From Streptomyces aculeolatus (GTDB taxonomy: Bacteria; Actinomycetota; Actinomycetes; Streptomycetales; Streptomycetaceae), in the NCBI RefSeq assembly GCF_020400605.1, contig NZ_JAINRD010000019.1, positions 124,001 to 188,000 of the forward strand: DNA of 64,000 bases, in the 5' to 3' direction. The translations under genes were made by a program, and so were the position numbers. Every line of letters starts with the position of its first letter. The stretch's first letter is position 1. Below, in pieces: positions 7,445 to 15,109 of this stretch. Below the pieces are notes generated by a model. That model searched no databases, was not told where the DNA came from, and saw nothing but the letters and a program-made list of their open reading frames with translations.

Positions 7445-8213
7445 GGGCGTAGCCGGCGGAAGAGAGAGCGGCCCGAGTCCGGCTCCCGCGGACCAGGGTG
7501 TTCAGGAGCTGCGGGCACGGGTGCTGGAGCGCCTGCCGCATGACCCCGAGGCGTTCACGCAGGGCCTGGAGCTGCGCGGGGACGTCCTCTACGAGGGCAC
7601 CGGCCAGGAAGGCGCCTCCTCCGTACGTCGCGGCCCCGTCGGCGGCGAACCCACCGTCAGCCGCGACCTGCCCGCCCCGCTCTTCGGCGAGGGCCTGACG
7701 CTCGTCGGCCCCCGGCTCTGGCAGCTCACCTGGCAGAACGGCATCGCCATCGAACGCGACGCGGACACTCTCAAGGAACTGCGCCGTGTCCGCTACGAGG
7801 GCGAGGGCTGGGGCCTGTGCCAGGACCGCACCGACGGCGGCACCGGCGGCCGGCTCGTCATGAGCGACGGCAGCTCCCGGCTCACCTTCCGCGACCCGCG
7901 GACGTTCGAGCCCACCGGCCACGTGGACGTCACCCGCGACGACGTGCCCGTCGACCGGCTCAACGAGCTGGAGTGCACCTCCGACGGCGCCGTCTACGCG
8001 AACGTCTACCAGACCGACACCGTGGTCCGTATCGACCCGGACACCGGCTCCGTCACCGCCGACATCGACGCCTCCGGGCTGCTCCGGCCCGCGGAACTGC
8101 GCAGCGGGGCGCTCCAGCTCAACGGGATCGCCGCGCTCCCCGGCGGCGAGGAGTTCCTGCTCACGGGCAAGTACTGGCCCCGGATGTTCCGGGTCGAGTT
8201 CGTGCCGCGCTGA
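7356..8213 (+). CDS. Glutaminyl-peptide cyclotransferase-like lipoprotein
   Basis: 285 residues. A lipoprotein signal is clear: positively charged start, hydrophobic helix, then lipobox LAAC with Cys about residue 21, so the protein should be anchored outside the membrane. The body matches the five-bladed-propeller glutamine cyclotransferase family: RLPHDPEAFTQGLELRGDVLYEGTGQEG, LWQLTWQNGIAIERDADTL, EGWGLCQD, LMSDGSSRLTFRDPRTF, LNELEC and LNGIAALPGGEEFLLTGKYWP. The family cyclises N-terminal Gln to pyroglutamate. The 5' end overlaps the permease tail by 89 bp. No strong Shine-Dalgarno sequence is visible. Confidence 0.88.
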   Translation: MRRLAVTASALLAVALAACSTGDPEAAASEGVAGGRESGPSPAPADQGVQELRARVLERLPHDPEAFTQGLELRGDVLYEGTGQEGASSVRRGPVGGEPTVSRDLPAPLFGEGLTLVGPRLWQLTWQNGIAIERDADTLKELRRVRYEGEGWGLCQDRTDGGTGGRLVMSDGSSRLTFRDPRTFEPTGHVDVTRDDVPVDRLNELECTSDGAVYANVYQTDTVVRIDPDTGSVTADIDASGLLRPAELRSGALQLNGIAALPGGEEFLLTGKYWPRMFRVEFVPR

Positions 8214-8238
8214 GGCCGCGGAAAAAAATCCGGGCGGG

Positions 8239-8265
8239 TGTCGATCCGGCAGGGTGTCGTTCGAC
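8239..8265 (+). promoter_or_regulatory. Candidate ECF42-type promoter
   Basis: TGTCGA at 8239-8244, a 17-bp spacer, then CGAC at 8262-8265, about 55 bp before the DGPF/YciI gene. TGTCGA at -35 with CGA(C/T)-like bases at -10 is, as I recall, the reported target of ECF42 sigma factors, which usually drive their own DGPF partner. The ECF42-like sigma factor lies directly downstream, so autoregulation is likely. Confidence 0.6.
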
Positions 8266-8320
8266 GCATGGGCAGGAGGACGGCACACGGCCGCCCGCCG
8301 CGAGAACGAGGAGACGCGCG

Positions 8321-8677
8321 ATGCGCTACATGATGCTGATCGAGCCGGACCTGGAGCGCAGCCCCAAGGACGGGATGCCCAGCCAGGAGATCATGGACGA
8401 GATGGGCAAGCTGCTGGAGGAGATGACCAAGTCGGGCGTGCTGCTCGACACCGCCGGGCTGAAGCCCCCGGAGGAGGCCGTGCGGGTCACCTCCGAACGG
8501 GGGAAGCTGTCCGTGGTCGACGGACCGTTCACCGAATCCAAGGAACTGGTCGGCGGCTATCTGATCGCCCAGGTCAAGTCCAAGGAGGAGGCCCTGGAGT
8601 GGGCCAACCGCTTCCTGAAGGTGCACGGTGAGGAGTGGGTCATCACCGTGGAGCTGCGGGAGATCATGGAGGGCTAG
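8321..8677 (+). CDS. YciI/DGPF-domain protein, ECF42 partner
   Basis: 118 residues, a complete YciI-like ferredoxin-fold domain. It begins MRYMMLIE and carries the hallmark DGPFTESKELVGGYLIAQVKS (about residues 67-87), the source of the name DGPF, followed by the EEALEWANRF helix. GAGGAG lies 7 bp before the ATG. Genes of this family commonly sit beside ECF42 sigma factors, which transcribe them. The biochemical role is unknown. The sigma factor follows after 85 bp. Confidence 0.9.
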   Translation: MRYMMLIEPDLERSPKDGMPSQEIMDEMGKLLEEMTKSGVLLDTAGLKPPEEAVRVTSERGKLSVVDGPFTESKELVGGYLIAQVKSKEEALEWANRFLKVHGEEWVITVELREIMEG

Positions 8678-8762
8678 GGGCTGCCCTGACCGCGGGTGAC
8701 GGCCCAGGTCAGGGCTGCTGCGAGTTGCCTTCGGCCGGGGCGGGCTGTTCTGATGTGGGGCT

Positions 8763-10103
8763 GTGACGGCTTCGCAGGACGCCCGCGCCCGGCGGGAGGA
8801 CGCAACCGGGCCGCCGCCCGCCGCCGCGCGGCGGGCGACCGACCGCGCCGTGGCCGCGGTCTGGCGGATCGAGTCCGCGCGGATCATCGCGGGCGTGGCC
8901 CGTATCGTGCGCGACCTCGGCGTGGCGGAGGAACTGGCGCAGGACGCGCTGGTCGCCGCCCTGGAGCAGTGGCCCGAGTCGGGCGTGCCCGACAATCCCG
9001 GCGCGTGGCTCATGGCCACGGCCCGGCGGCGGGCGATCGACCTCGTACGCCGCAAGGAGCGCTACGCGCGCAAGCTGGCCGAGATCGGCCACGACCTGGA
9101 GAGCCGCCGCCCGGAGGGCGAGGCGCAGCTCGCCGCGGTCCTCGACGACGACATCGAGGACGACCTGCTGCGGCTGGTGTTCACGGCCTGCCACCCGGTG
9201 CTGTCCACACCCGCGCGGGTGGCGCTCACGCTGCGGCTGCTGGGCGGGCTGACCACGGACGAGATCGCGCGGGCGTTCCTGGTCACGGAGCCGACGGTGG
9301 CGCAGCGCATCGTACGGGCCAAGCGGACGCTGGCGAAGGCGGAGGTGCCGTTCGAGCAGCCGCAGGGGCAGGAGCGGGCGGAGCGCCTGGCGTCGGTGCT
9401 GGAGGTCATCTACCTCGTCTTCAACGAGGGCTACTCGGCGACCGCGGGCGACGACTGGATGCGCCCGGGGCTGTGCGAGGACGCGCTGCGGCTGGCGCGG
9501 GTGCTGGCGGGGCTGATGCCGAAGGAGCCGGAGGTGCACGGGCTGGCGGCGCTGCTGGAGATCCAGGCGTCGCGGGCGGGCGCGCGCACGGGGCCGGACG
9601 GCGAACCGGTGCTGCTGCTGGCGCAGAACCGCGGGCGGTGGGACCAGCTGCTGATCCGCCGCGGGTTCGCGGCGCTGGCGCGGGCGCAGTCGCTGGTCGC
9701 GACGGGGGCGCAGGGGCCGGGGCCGTACATGCTGCAGGCGGCGATCGCGTCCTGCCACGCGCGGGCGCCGCGGGCGGCGGACACGGACTGGGGGCAGATC
9801 GTCCGGCTCTACGAGGCGCTGGCGCGGGTGGCGCCGTCGCCGGTGGTGGAGCTGAACCGGGCGGTGGCGGTGTCCATGGCGTACGGGCCGGAGGACGCGC
9901 TGCGGATCGTCGACGGGCTCGCGGACGAGCCGGCGCTGAAGGACTACCACCTGCTGCCGAGCGTCCGCGGCGACCTGCTGCGGCGGCTGGGGCGGACGGA
10001 GGAGGCGCGGGAGGAGTTCGCGCGCGCGGCGGACCTGACGCGCAACGCGCAGGAGCGCACGCTGCTGCAGACCCGAGCGGAGTCCTCGCCGGACGAGCCC
10101 TAG
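8763..10103 (+). CDS. ECF sigma factor of the ECF42 type with C-terminal TPR-like extension
   Basis: 446 residues, more than twice a normal ECF sigma factor. Region 2 is seen in ARIVRDLGVAEELAQDALVAALEQWP and PGAWLMATARRRAIDLVRR (about residues 40-90). Region 4 is in LTLRLLGGLTTDEIARAFLVTEPTVAQRIVRAKRTL (about 155-190). The remaining 250 residues are helical, with repeats such as RDLLRRLGRTEEAREEFARAADL, as in the TPR extension of ECF42 proteins, which replaces an anti-sigma factor as the likely control element. No anti-sigma gene is adjacent. Start is GTG 8763; no clear ribosome site. Confidence 0.9.
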   Translation: MTASQDARARREDATGPPPAAARRATDRAVAAVWRIESARIIAGVARIVRDLGVAEELAQDALVAALEQWPESGVPDNPGAWLMATARRRAIDLVRRKERYARKLAEIGHDLESRRPEGEAQLAAVLDDDIEDDLLRLVFTACHPVLSTPARVALTLRLLGGLTTDEIARAFLVTEPTVAQRIVRAKRTLAKAEVPFEQPQGQERAERLASVLEVIYLVFNEGYSATAGDDWMRPGLCEDALRLARVLAGLMPKEPEVHGLAALLEIQASRAGARTGPDGEPVLLLAQNRGRWDQLLIRRGFAALARAQSLVATGAQGPGPYMLQAAIASCHARAPRAADTDWGQIVRLYEALARVAPSPVVELNRAVAVSMAYGPEDALRIVDGLADEPALKDYHLLPSVRGDLLRRLGRTEEAREEFARAADLTRNAQERTLLQTRAESSPDEP

Positions 10104-10168
10104 CGGACGGCACTGGGGGGCCGGGAACCGTCCACGGCGGACCGACCGGAGCCGCTGCGGTCGCCCGG

Positions 10169-11176
10169 TCAGGCCTCCAGGACCAGCGGGAGGCCGAAGA
10201 GCGGGAACAGCCGCTCTGCGCTCAGGAAGCTGTTCAGCCCCGTGACCTTGCCGTCCTCGATCTCCAGGACCTGGATCGCCCAGCCGCGGTGCCCGCCGCT
10301 CTCCGGATCCGGGTGGTACTGCGCGAAGGCCGGCATGCCGTTCGCCGAGCAGGGGACCAGGCGGGAGCCGCGGCAGACCGCGCCGGTGCCGAGGAACCAG
10401 GTGCGCACGTCCTCCGGGCCCTGCAGCCACAGCGGCAGCGGGGGCATGGAGAGGATGACGTCCTCGCGCATCAGCGCCGTGAGCGCATCCAGGTCGTACC
10501 GCTCGAAGGCGTCCACATAGCGCTCCAGGAAGCGCTGCTGGTCCGCGTCCAGCGGCTTGGCCGGCTCGCTGTCCGCCGGGGCCTCGGTGGCCAGGGTGGC
10601 GCGGGCGCGCTGCAGCGCGCTGTTCACCGAGGCCACGGAGGTCTCCAGCAGGTCCGCGACCTCGCTCGCCTTCCAGGCGAGGACGTCGCGCAGGATCAGC
10701 ACCACGCGCTGGCGGGGCGGCAGGTGCTGCAGCGCGGCGACGAAGGCGAGGCGCACGGAGTCGCGCTGGGCCGCGACCTCGGCGGGGTCGCCGCCCTCGG
10801 GGAGCACCTTCGTGTCGGGCATCGGCTCCAGCCACGTGGCCTCCGGGAGGGCGCCGCCGAGGGCGGCCTCCGGGGGCGTGGTGGCCGCGCCGGGGGACGA
10901 CAGGTCCATCGGGCGGGCGCGGCGCTGCGGGCTGCCGTGCATGTCGAAGCAGACATTGGTGGCGATCCGGTACAGCCACGAGCGCATCGATGCGCGGCCC
11001 TCGAAGCGCTCGAAGCCCTTCCAGGCGCGCACCATCGTCTCCTGGACCGCGTCCTCCGCCTCGAAGGCGGAGCCGAGCATGCGATAGCAGTACCCGGTCA
11101 GCTCGATGCGGTGGGACTCCAGGCGCTTCTCCACCGGCTCTTCTGCGGCGGGGTCCGCCACGTCTTGTCTGGTCAC
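10169..11176 (-). CDS. ECF sigma factor, SigG/SigJ-like, with C-terminal SnoaL-like domain
   Basis: About 335 residues. Region 2: LTGYCYRMLGSAFEAEDAVQETMVRAWKGFERFEGRASMRSWLYRIATNVCFD. Region 4: ALQHLPPRQRVVLILRDVLAWKASEVADLLETSVASVNSALQRAR. The final 130 residues form a SnoaL/NTF2-like domain (FLERYVDAFERYDLDALTALMREDVILSMPP), typical of the SigG/SigJ class, where the domain controls activity without a separate anti-sigma factor. The start at GTG 11176 is preferred because a -10 TACGAT lies 7 bp upstream, a leaderless arrangement; ATG 11185 is the alternative. It converges on the ECF42 sigma gene. Confidence 0.9.
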   Translation of the reverse strand: MTRQDVADPAAEEPVEKRLESHRIELTGYCYRMLGSAFEAEDAVQETMVRAWKGFERFEGRASMRSWLYRIATNVCFDMHGSPQRRARPMDLSSPGAATTPPEAALGGALPEATWLEPMPDTKVLPEGGDPAEVAAQRDSVRLAFVAALQHLPPRQRVVLILRDVLAWKASEVADLLETSVASVNSALQRARATLATEAPADSEPAKPLDADQQRFLERYVDAFERYDLDALTALMREDVILSMPPLPLWLQGPEDVRTWFLGTGAVCRGSRLVPCSANGMPAFAQYHPDPESGGHRGWAIQVLEIEDGKVTGLNSFLSAERLFPLFGLPLVLEA

Positions 11177-11183
11177 GTTTGCC

Positions 11184-11212
11184 ATCGTACGGGCGGGCAC
11201 TGACAGCGGTCA
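11184..11212 (-). promoter_or_regulatory. Probable leaderless promoter of the SigG-like gene
   Basis: On the minus strand TGACCG (11212-11207), a 17-bp spacer and TACGAT (11189-11184) lie 7 bp before the GTG at 11176. This resembles a vegetative promoter and decides the proposed start. Confidence 0.45.
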
Positions 11213-11329
11213 TCGGGTGCGACAGATGGGGAAAATTCACCAACCAGCCATCGCAAGGGCTTACTTCCCGCCACCCGCCATGGCACTGTGCGGATGATGT
11301 TGATCAGAGCAACCCGATCAGGAGTGCCC

Positions 11330-12334
11330 ATGACCGGCAGACCCACCCGTCGTACGGCCCTGCTCACCGCGCTCGGCGCGGGCGCGGCCGCCACGCTTCC
11401 CGCCGCAGCGGCGCACGCCGCCGGCGGAAAGCCCACCCCGCCCGTCGCCGTCACCGACCAGAAGTCCCGCCGCGTCCTCATCCTCGACTCCCGCCTGCCG
11501 TGGGACTCGCCGGACGCCGTCCGGTGGGCCTTCTCGCCCGAGGGCGACGAGAGGTATGCGGACCTGGTGCCGCAGGCCAGCTGGACATACGTCGACGAGG
11601 CCAAGGCCCGCCGCCGCAAGGGGCGTACGTACCTGCTCACCACCGCCTCGTTCGGCTTCGCCGCCGTCGTCGAGGTGCCCACCGGACGGCGCTACTGGGC
11701 CGGCGCGCTCGCCGGCGGTACGGACACCGTCAACCCGCACAGCATCGAGCTGCTCCCCGACGGCAACGTCGCCGTCGCCGGCAGCACGGGCGACACCATC
11801 CGCCTCTACGCCGCCTCGCAGGGGCCGGCCGCCGACACCTACTTCGAGTACCGCTTCGACGACGCGCACGGGCTGCAGTGGGACAACCGGCGCGGCGTGC
11901 TGTGGGCGATAGGCCACGACGAGCTGATCGCCCTGAAGGTCGGCGGCACCCCCGCCGAGCCGACGCTCACCCTCGTCGACGCCGTCGCCCTGCCGCACCC
12001 CGACGGCCTCTCGGCCAGCGGGCACGACCTCAGCGCGGTCGCGGGCCGCCCCGGGCGGCTGTGGATCACCACGGGCTACGGCGTGTTCCAGTACGACATC
12101 GCCGGTCGCACGTTCCACCAGGACTATGCCGGTGCCGCTCAGATCAACAGGCGCAGCGTGAAGGCCGTCAGCGACGTGCAGGGGAGCGGCAGGGTGGTCA
12201 CGACCACGCCGGAGCCGGGCCTCGGGAAGTCGTGGTGGACGACGACGGTGTCGGCCCACAACCCGGAGGGCGCGTACAAGCTCCCGGACGGCGGGATCTA
12301 CAAGGCCCGCTGGTGGCTGTCGGAACCCCGGTGA
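11330..12334 (+). CDS. Tat-exported propeller-like protein (DUF6528-like)
   Basis: 334 residues. A twin-arginine signal (PTRRTALLTALGAGAAATLPAA) ends in AHA, a plausible cleavage site near residue 31. The mature protein opens with VAVTDQKSRRVLILDS and has repeated short beta segments (FGFAAVVEVPTGRRYWAG, HSIELLPDGNVAVAGSTGDTIRLY, HGLQWDNRRGVLWAIG, HDLSAVAGRPGRLWITTGYGVFQYD), suggesting a beta-propeller. I believe it belongs to a DUF6528-like Streptomyces family, of unknown function. AGGAG precedes the ATG by 5 bp. It diverges from the SigG-like gene. Confidence 0.75.
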   Translation: MTGRPTRRTALLTALGAGAAATLPAAAAHAAGGKPTPPVAVTDQKSRRVLILDSRLPWDSPDAVRWAFSPEGDERYADLVPQASWTYVDEAKARRRKGRTYLLTTASFGFAAVVEVPTGRRYWAGALAGGTDTVNPHSIELLPDGNVAVAGSTGDTIRLYAASQGPAADTYFEYRFDDAHGLQWDNRRGVLWAIGHDELIALKVGGTPAEPTLTLVDAVALPHPDGLSASGHDLSAVAGRPGRLWITTGYGVFQYDIAGRTFHQDYAGAAQINRRSVKAVSDVQGSGRVVTTTPEPGLGKSWWTTTVSAHNPEGAYKLPDGGIYKARWWLSEPR

Positions 12335-12386
12335 CCACCGGCTGACCGGGCCCGGCCACCCGCACCTGCGGTCCGCCCCCGGACCT

Positions 12387-12443
12387 GACCTCCGGGGAGG
12401 TCCCGCCGGTGCGCTCAAGGCCGGGGGGCACCGATCCGGTGCC
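12387..12443. terminator. Two hairpins in the convergent gap 12335-12513
   Basis: GACCTCC-GG-GGAGGTC (12387-12402) and GGCACCG-ATC-CGGTGCC (12427-12443) are perfect 7-bp stems between the converging propeller and MerR genes. Position fits transcription termination, though no T-run follows. Confidence 0.45.
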
Positions 12444-12492
12444 GTGAAGCCCGTGCCGTGAAGCCGGTGCGGTGAAACCCGGTGCCGTCAAC
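12436..12492. repeat. 14-bp tandem repeats, four copies
   Basis: Units beginning CCGGTGCCGTGAAG at 12436, CCCGTGCCGTGAAG at 12450, CCGGTGCGGTGAAA at 12464 and a fourth near 12479 (CCGGTGCCGTCAAC, shifted by one base) follow head to tail. They lie downstream of the MerR stop and overlap the second hairpin of the gap. No coding capacity; a possible variable-number repeat. Confidence 0.7.
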
Positions 12493-12513
12493 GCCGGCGC
12501 CGGTCCGGCCGGT

Positions 12514-13284
12514 TCAGTCCTCCGGCTCCTCGGCGGTGGATCCGGCGCGCGTGCGCTGCCAGTCCTCGAACTCCTTGCGCACCCGCCGGTCCATCGCCAT
12601 GGCGACCTCCGCCTCCAGCACCTCCATCGACACCGGCCGCAGCTGCTCCAGCGCGTCCGTCAGCCGCTCCACCTGCTCCCCGCTCAGCTCGCCCGGCGCG
12701 GTCTCCACGACGTCGGCCAGCACGTGCTCGCGTATGAGCGCGGTGAACAGCTCGGCGAGGTCGTCCGCGTGCGCGCGCACCTCGCGGGCGGCGGCGAGCA
12801 CCGCGGCCAGCGGCACGCCCCTGGCCACCAGCTTCGACGAGGCGTCCAGCAGCCGCCTGCTGACGTGGATGAACTCCTCGCCCTCCACGGCGACATAGCC
12901 CATGTCGATGGACGTCGCCAGGTTCTCCGGGGAGACCTCGCCCGCGAACCGGTCGGCCAGCTCCTCCGGCGTGATGCGCACCGGGGTCTCCTCCGACCAG
13001 GGCTTGGCCAGCGTCTCCTCCAGGCCGAGCAGCTCGGCGGCACCGCGCACGTCCCTGCCGCTCTCGAAGGCGGAGATCAACTCCGCGATGCCGCCCAGGG
13101 TGTGGCCGCGGTCCAGCAGCGCGGCGATCGTCCGCAGCCGGGACAGGTGTCCCTCCCCGTACCAGGCGATCCGGCCCTCCCGGCGCGGCGGTTGGAGGAG
13201 TTTGCGCTCGCGGTAGAAGCGCAGCGTGCGGACGGTGATGCCGGCGCGCTCGGCCAGCTCCTCCGTCCGGTATTCGCGTCCCAC
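12514..13284 (-). CDS. MerR-family transcriptional regulator
   Basis: 256 residues. The MerR winged helix lies at the N-terminus: YRTEELAERAGITVRTLRFYRERKLLQPPRREGRIAWYGEGHLSRLRTIAALLDRGHTLGGIAELI (about residues 4-69). The remaining 180 residues are helical with Arg/Glu-rich coiled-coil character and no obvious metal-binding cysteines, so an organic effector is more likely than a metal. GTG 13284 is preceded by GGAAGGGA at good spacing. It diverges from the monooxygenase operon and is its most likely regulator. Confidence 0.88.
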   Translation of the reverse strand: MGREYRTEELAERAGITVRTLRFYRERKLLQPPRREGRIAWYGEGHLSRLRTIAALLDRGHTLGGIAELISAFESGRDVRGAAELLGLEETLAKPWSEETPVRITPEELADRFAGEVSPENLATSIDMGYVAVEGEEFIHVSRRLLDASSKLVARGVPLAAVLAAAREVRAHADDLAELFTALIREHVLADVVETAPGELSGEQVERLTDALEQLRPVSMEVLEAEVAMAMDRRVRKEFEDWQRTRAGSTAEEPED

Positions 13285-13470
13285 CGTCTGTCCCTTCCGC
13301 GGTCCTCCGCCGGTCTTGCGCCGGCTCTCCGTAGGTTCTTCGCCGTTCTCCGCCGGACCGTTACCGGTGTCCCGCCGTCCTCGCAGGTCCGTGCCGTACG
13401 CCCCGACCACCAGAGTAGGACCTCCTGCCGACACCCCGTCCCCCGGCGGAAGTCGATCACGCCGGCCCCC

Positions 13471-13499
13471 TACCCATCGGTAAGGACAAGCCCTACTCT
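13471..13499 (+). promoter_or_regulatory. Candidate promoter/operator of the monooxygenase operon
   Basis: An inverted repeat TACC-CATC-GGTA (13471-13482) lies just upstream of a -10-like TACTCT (13494-13499), in the gap between the divergent MerR and monooxygenase genes. MerR proteins bind dyads next to the -10 element. A second short repeat, GCCAG-N6-CTGGC, lies at 13508-13523. Assignment is by position. Confidence 0.35.
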
Positions 13500-13558
13500 C
13501 TCATCGTGCCAGTGAATGCTGGCGCGATTGCGGCTCCACTGCTGGGAGGACGACGGCG

Positions 13559-15109
13559 ATGACGCGTGAACACGTCAGGGTGGCGGTGATCGGCTCCGGC
13601 TTCGGCGGCCTCGGGGCTGCCGTACGGCTGCGCCGGGAGGGGATCACGGACTTCGTCGTGCTGGAGCGGGCGGGCACGCTCGGCGGCACCTGGCGGGACA
13701 ACAGCTATCCGGGCTGCGCCTGCGACGTCCCCTCGCACCTGTACTCGTTCTCCTTCGCGCCCAACGCCGAGTGGCCACGCACCTTCTCCGGGCAGCAGCA
13801 CATCCGCGACTACCTGGAGCAGGTCGCCGACATCTTCGGGATACGGCAGCACATCCGCTTCGACCACGAGGTGCGCAGCATCCGCTGGGACGACGACGAG
13901 CTGCACTGGGAGATCGACACCGCGCACGCCGAACTCACCGCCGACGTCGTCGTCTCCGCCACCGGTCCGCTGTCCGACCCCAAGATCCCGGACATCCCCG
14001 GCCTCGACACGTTCCCCGGCAAGGTCTTCCACTCCGCGCGCTGGGACCACGGCGTGCCGCTGGGCGGCAAGCGCGTCGCCATGGTCGGCACCGGTGCCTC
14101 CGCCATCCAGATCGTGCCGTCCATCCAGCCCGAGGTGTCCCGGCTCACCGTCTTCCAGCGCACCCCGCCGTGGGTGCTGCCGCGCGTGGACCGCGCCATC
14201 AGCGCCCCCGAGCGGTGGCTGCACGCGCGCGTACCCGCGACGACGAAGCTGCGCAGGGGCATCCTGTGGGGCATCCGCGAGCTCCAGGTGGGGGCGTTCA
14301 CCAAGCACCCCAACGAGCTGGGATTCGTGGAGGGCCTGGCCAAGCGGAACCTGGGCCGGGCCATCAAGGACCCCGAGCTGCGCCGCAAGCTCACCCCCGC
14401 CTACCGCATCGGCTGCAAGCGGATCCTGCTGTCCAACGACTACTATCCGGCGCTCGCCCAGCCCAACGTCGACGTCGTCGCCTCCGGTCTGAAGGAGGTG
14501 CGCGGCTCGACCCTCGTGGCCGCCGACGGCACCGAGACCGAGGCCGACGCGCTCATCTTCGGCACCGGCTTCCACGTCACGGACATGCCCATCGCCGACC
14601 GCATCAAGGGCCGCGACGGCACCACGCTCGCGGAGGCGTGGAGCGGCGGGATGGAGGCGCTGCGCGGTGCCAGCGCGGCCGGGTTCCCCAACCTGCTGAC
14701 GGTCATCGGCCCCAACACGGGCCTCGGCAACAGCTCGATGATCCTCATCATCGAGGCGCAGCTGAACTACATGGCGGACTTCGTGCGCCGCCTCGACCAC
14801 CTTGCCGGGCCGGGCGGCCGGGTCGCGCTCGACGCGCGGCCGGCGGCGGTGAAGGGCTGGAACGAACGGGTGCAGGAACGGATGAAGCGCACGGTGTGGA
14901 ACACCGGCGGCTGCGACAGCTGGTACCTGGACGCCAACGGGCGCAACACGACCGTGTGGCCCGGTACGACGAGCGAGTTCAGGAAGGTGACGAGGAAGGT
15001 GCACGCGGAGGAGTACGAGGTCTTGCGCACCGGGGGAGGCGCGCCGCGTGCGGGCGCGGGCGCCGCCGAGTCCGCCGGCGCGCGCCGGGGCGAGGGGGGC
15101 GTCCGATGA
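13559..15109 (+). CDS. Flavin-containing (Baeyer-Villiger-type) monooxygenase
   Basis: 516 residues. FAD-binding Rossmann motif VIGSGFGGLGAA (residues 10-21), NADPH-binding motif MVGTGASAIQ (about 175-184), and between them the Baeyer-Villiger fingerprint FPGKVFHSARW (152-162) matching FxGxxxHxxxW. Such enzymes use NADPH and O2 to turn ketones into esters or lactones, or to oxygenate S or N. GGGAGGA precedes the ATG. It overlaps the hydrolase gene by 4 bp. The set monooxygenase-hydrolase-SDR resembles the first genes of the mycobacterial mymA operon. Confidence 0.92.
   Translation: MTREHVRVAVIGSGFGGLGAAVRLRREGITDFVVLERAGTLGGTWRDNSYPGCACDVPSHLYSFSFAPNAEWPRTFSGQQHIRDYLEQVADIFGIRQHIRFDHEVRSIRWDDDELHWEIDTAHAELTADVVVSATGPLSDPKIPDIPGLDTFPGKVFHSARWDHGVPLGGKRVAMVGTGASAIQIVPSIQPEVSRLTVFQRTPPWVLPRVDRAISAPERWLHARVPATTKLRRGILWGIRELQVGAFTKHPNELGFVEGLAKRNLGRAIKDPELRRKLTPAYRIGCKRILLSNDYYPALAQPNVDVVASGLKEVRGSTLVAADGTETEADALIFGTGFHVTDMPIADRIKGRDGTTLAEAWSGGMEALRGASAAGFPNLLTVIGPNTGLGNSSMILIIEAQLNYMADFVRRLDHLAGPGGRVALDARPAAVKGWNERVQERMKRTVWNTGGCDSWYLDANGRNTTVWPGTTSEFRKVTRKVHAEEYEVLRTGGGAPRAGAGAAESAGARRGEGGVR

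Noticed and set aside
8709..11243. Open frame of 844 codons on the minus strand
   Set aside because: Arg/Pro/Gly-rich shadow of the two sigma factor genes, in a different frame from the real SigG-like protein.
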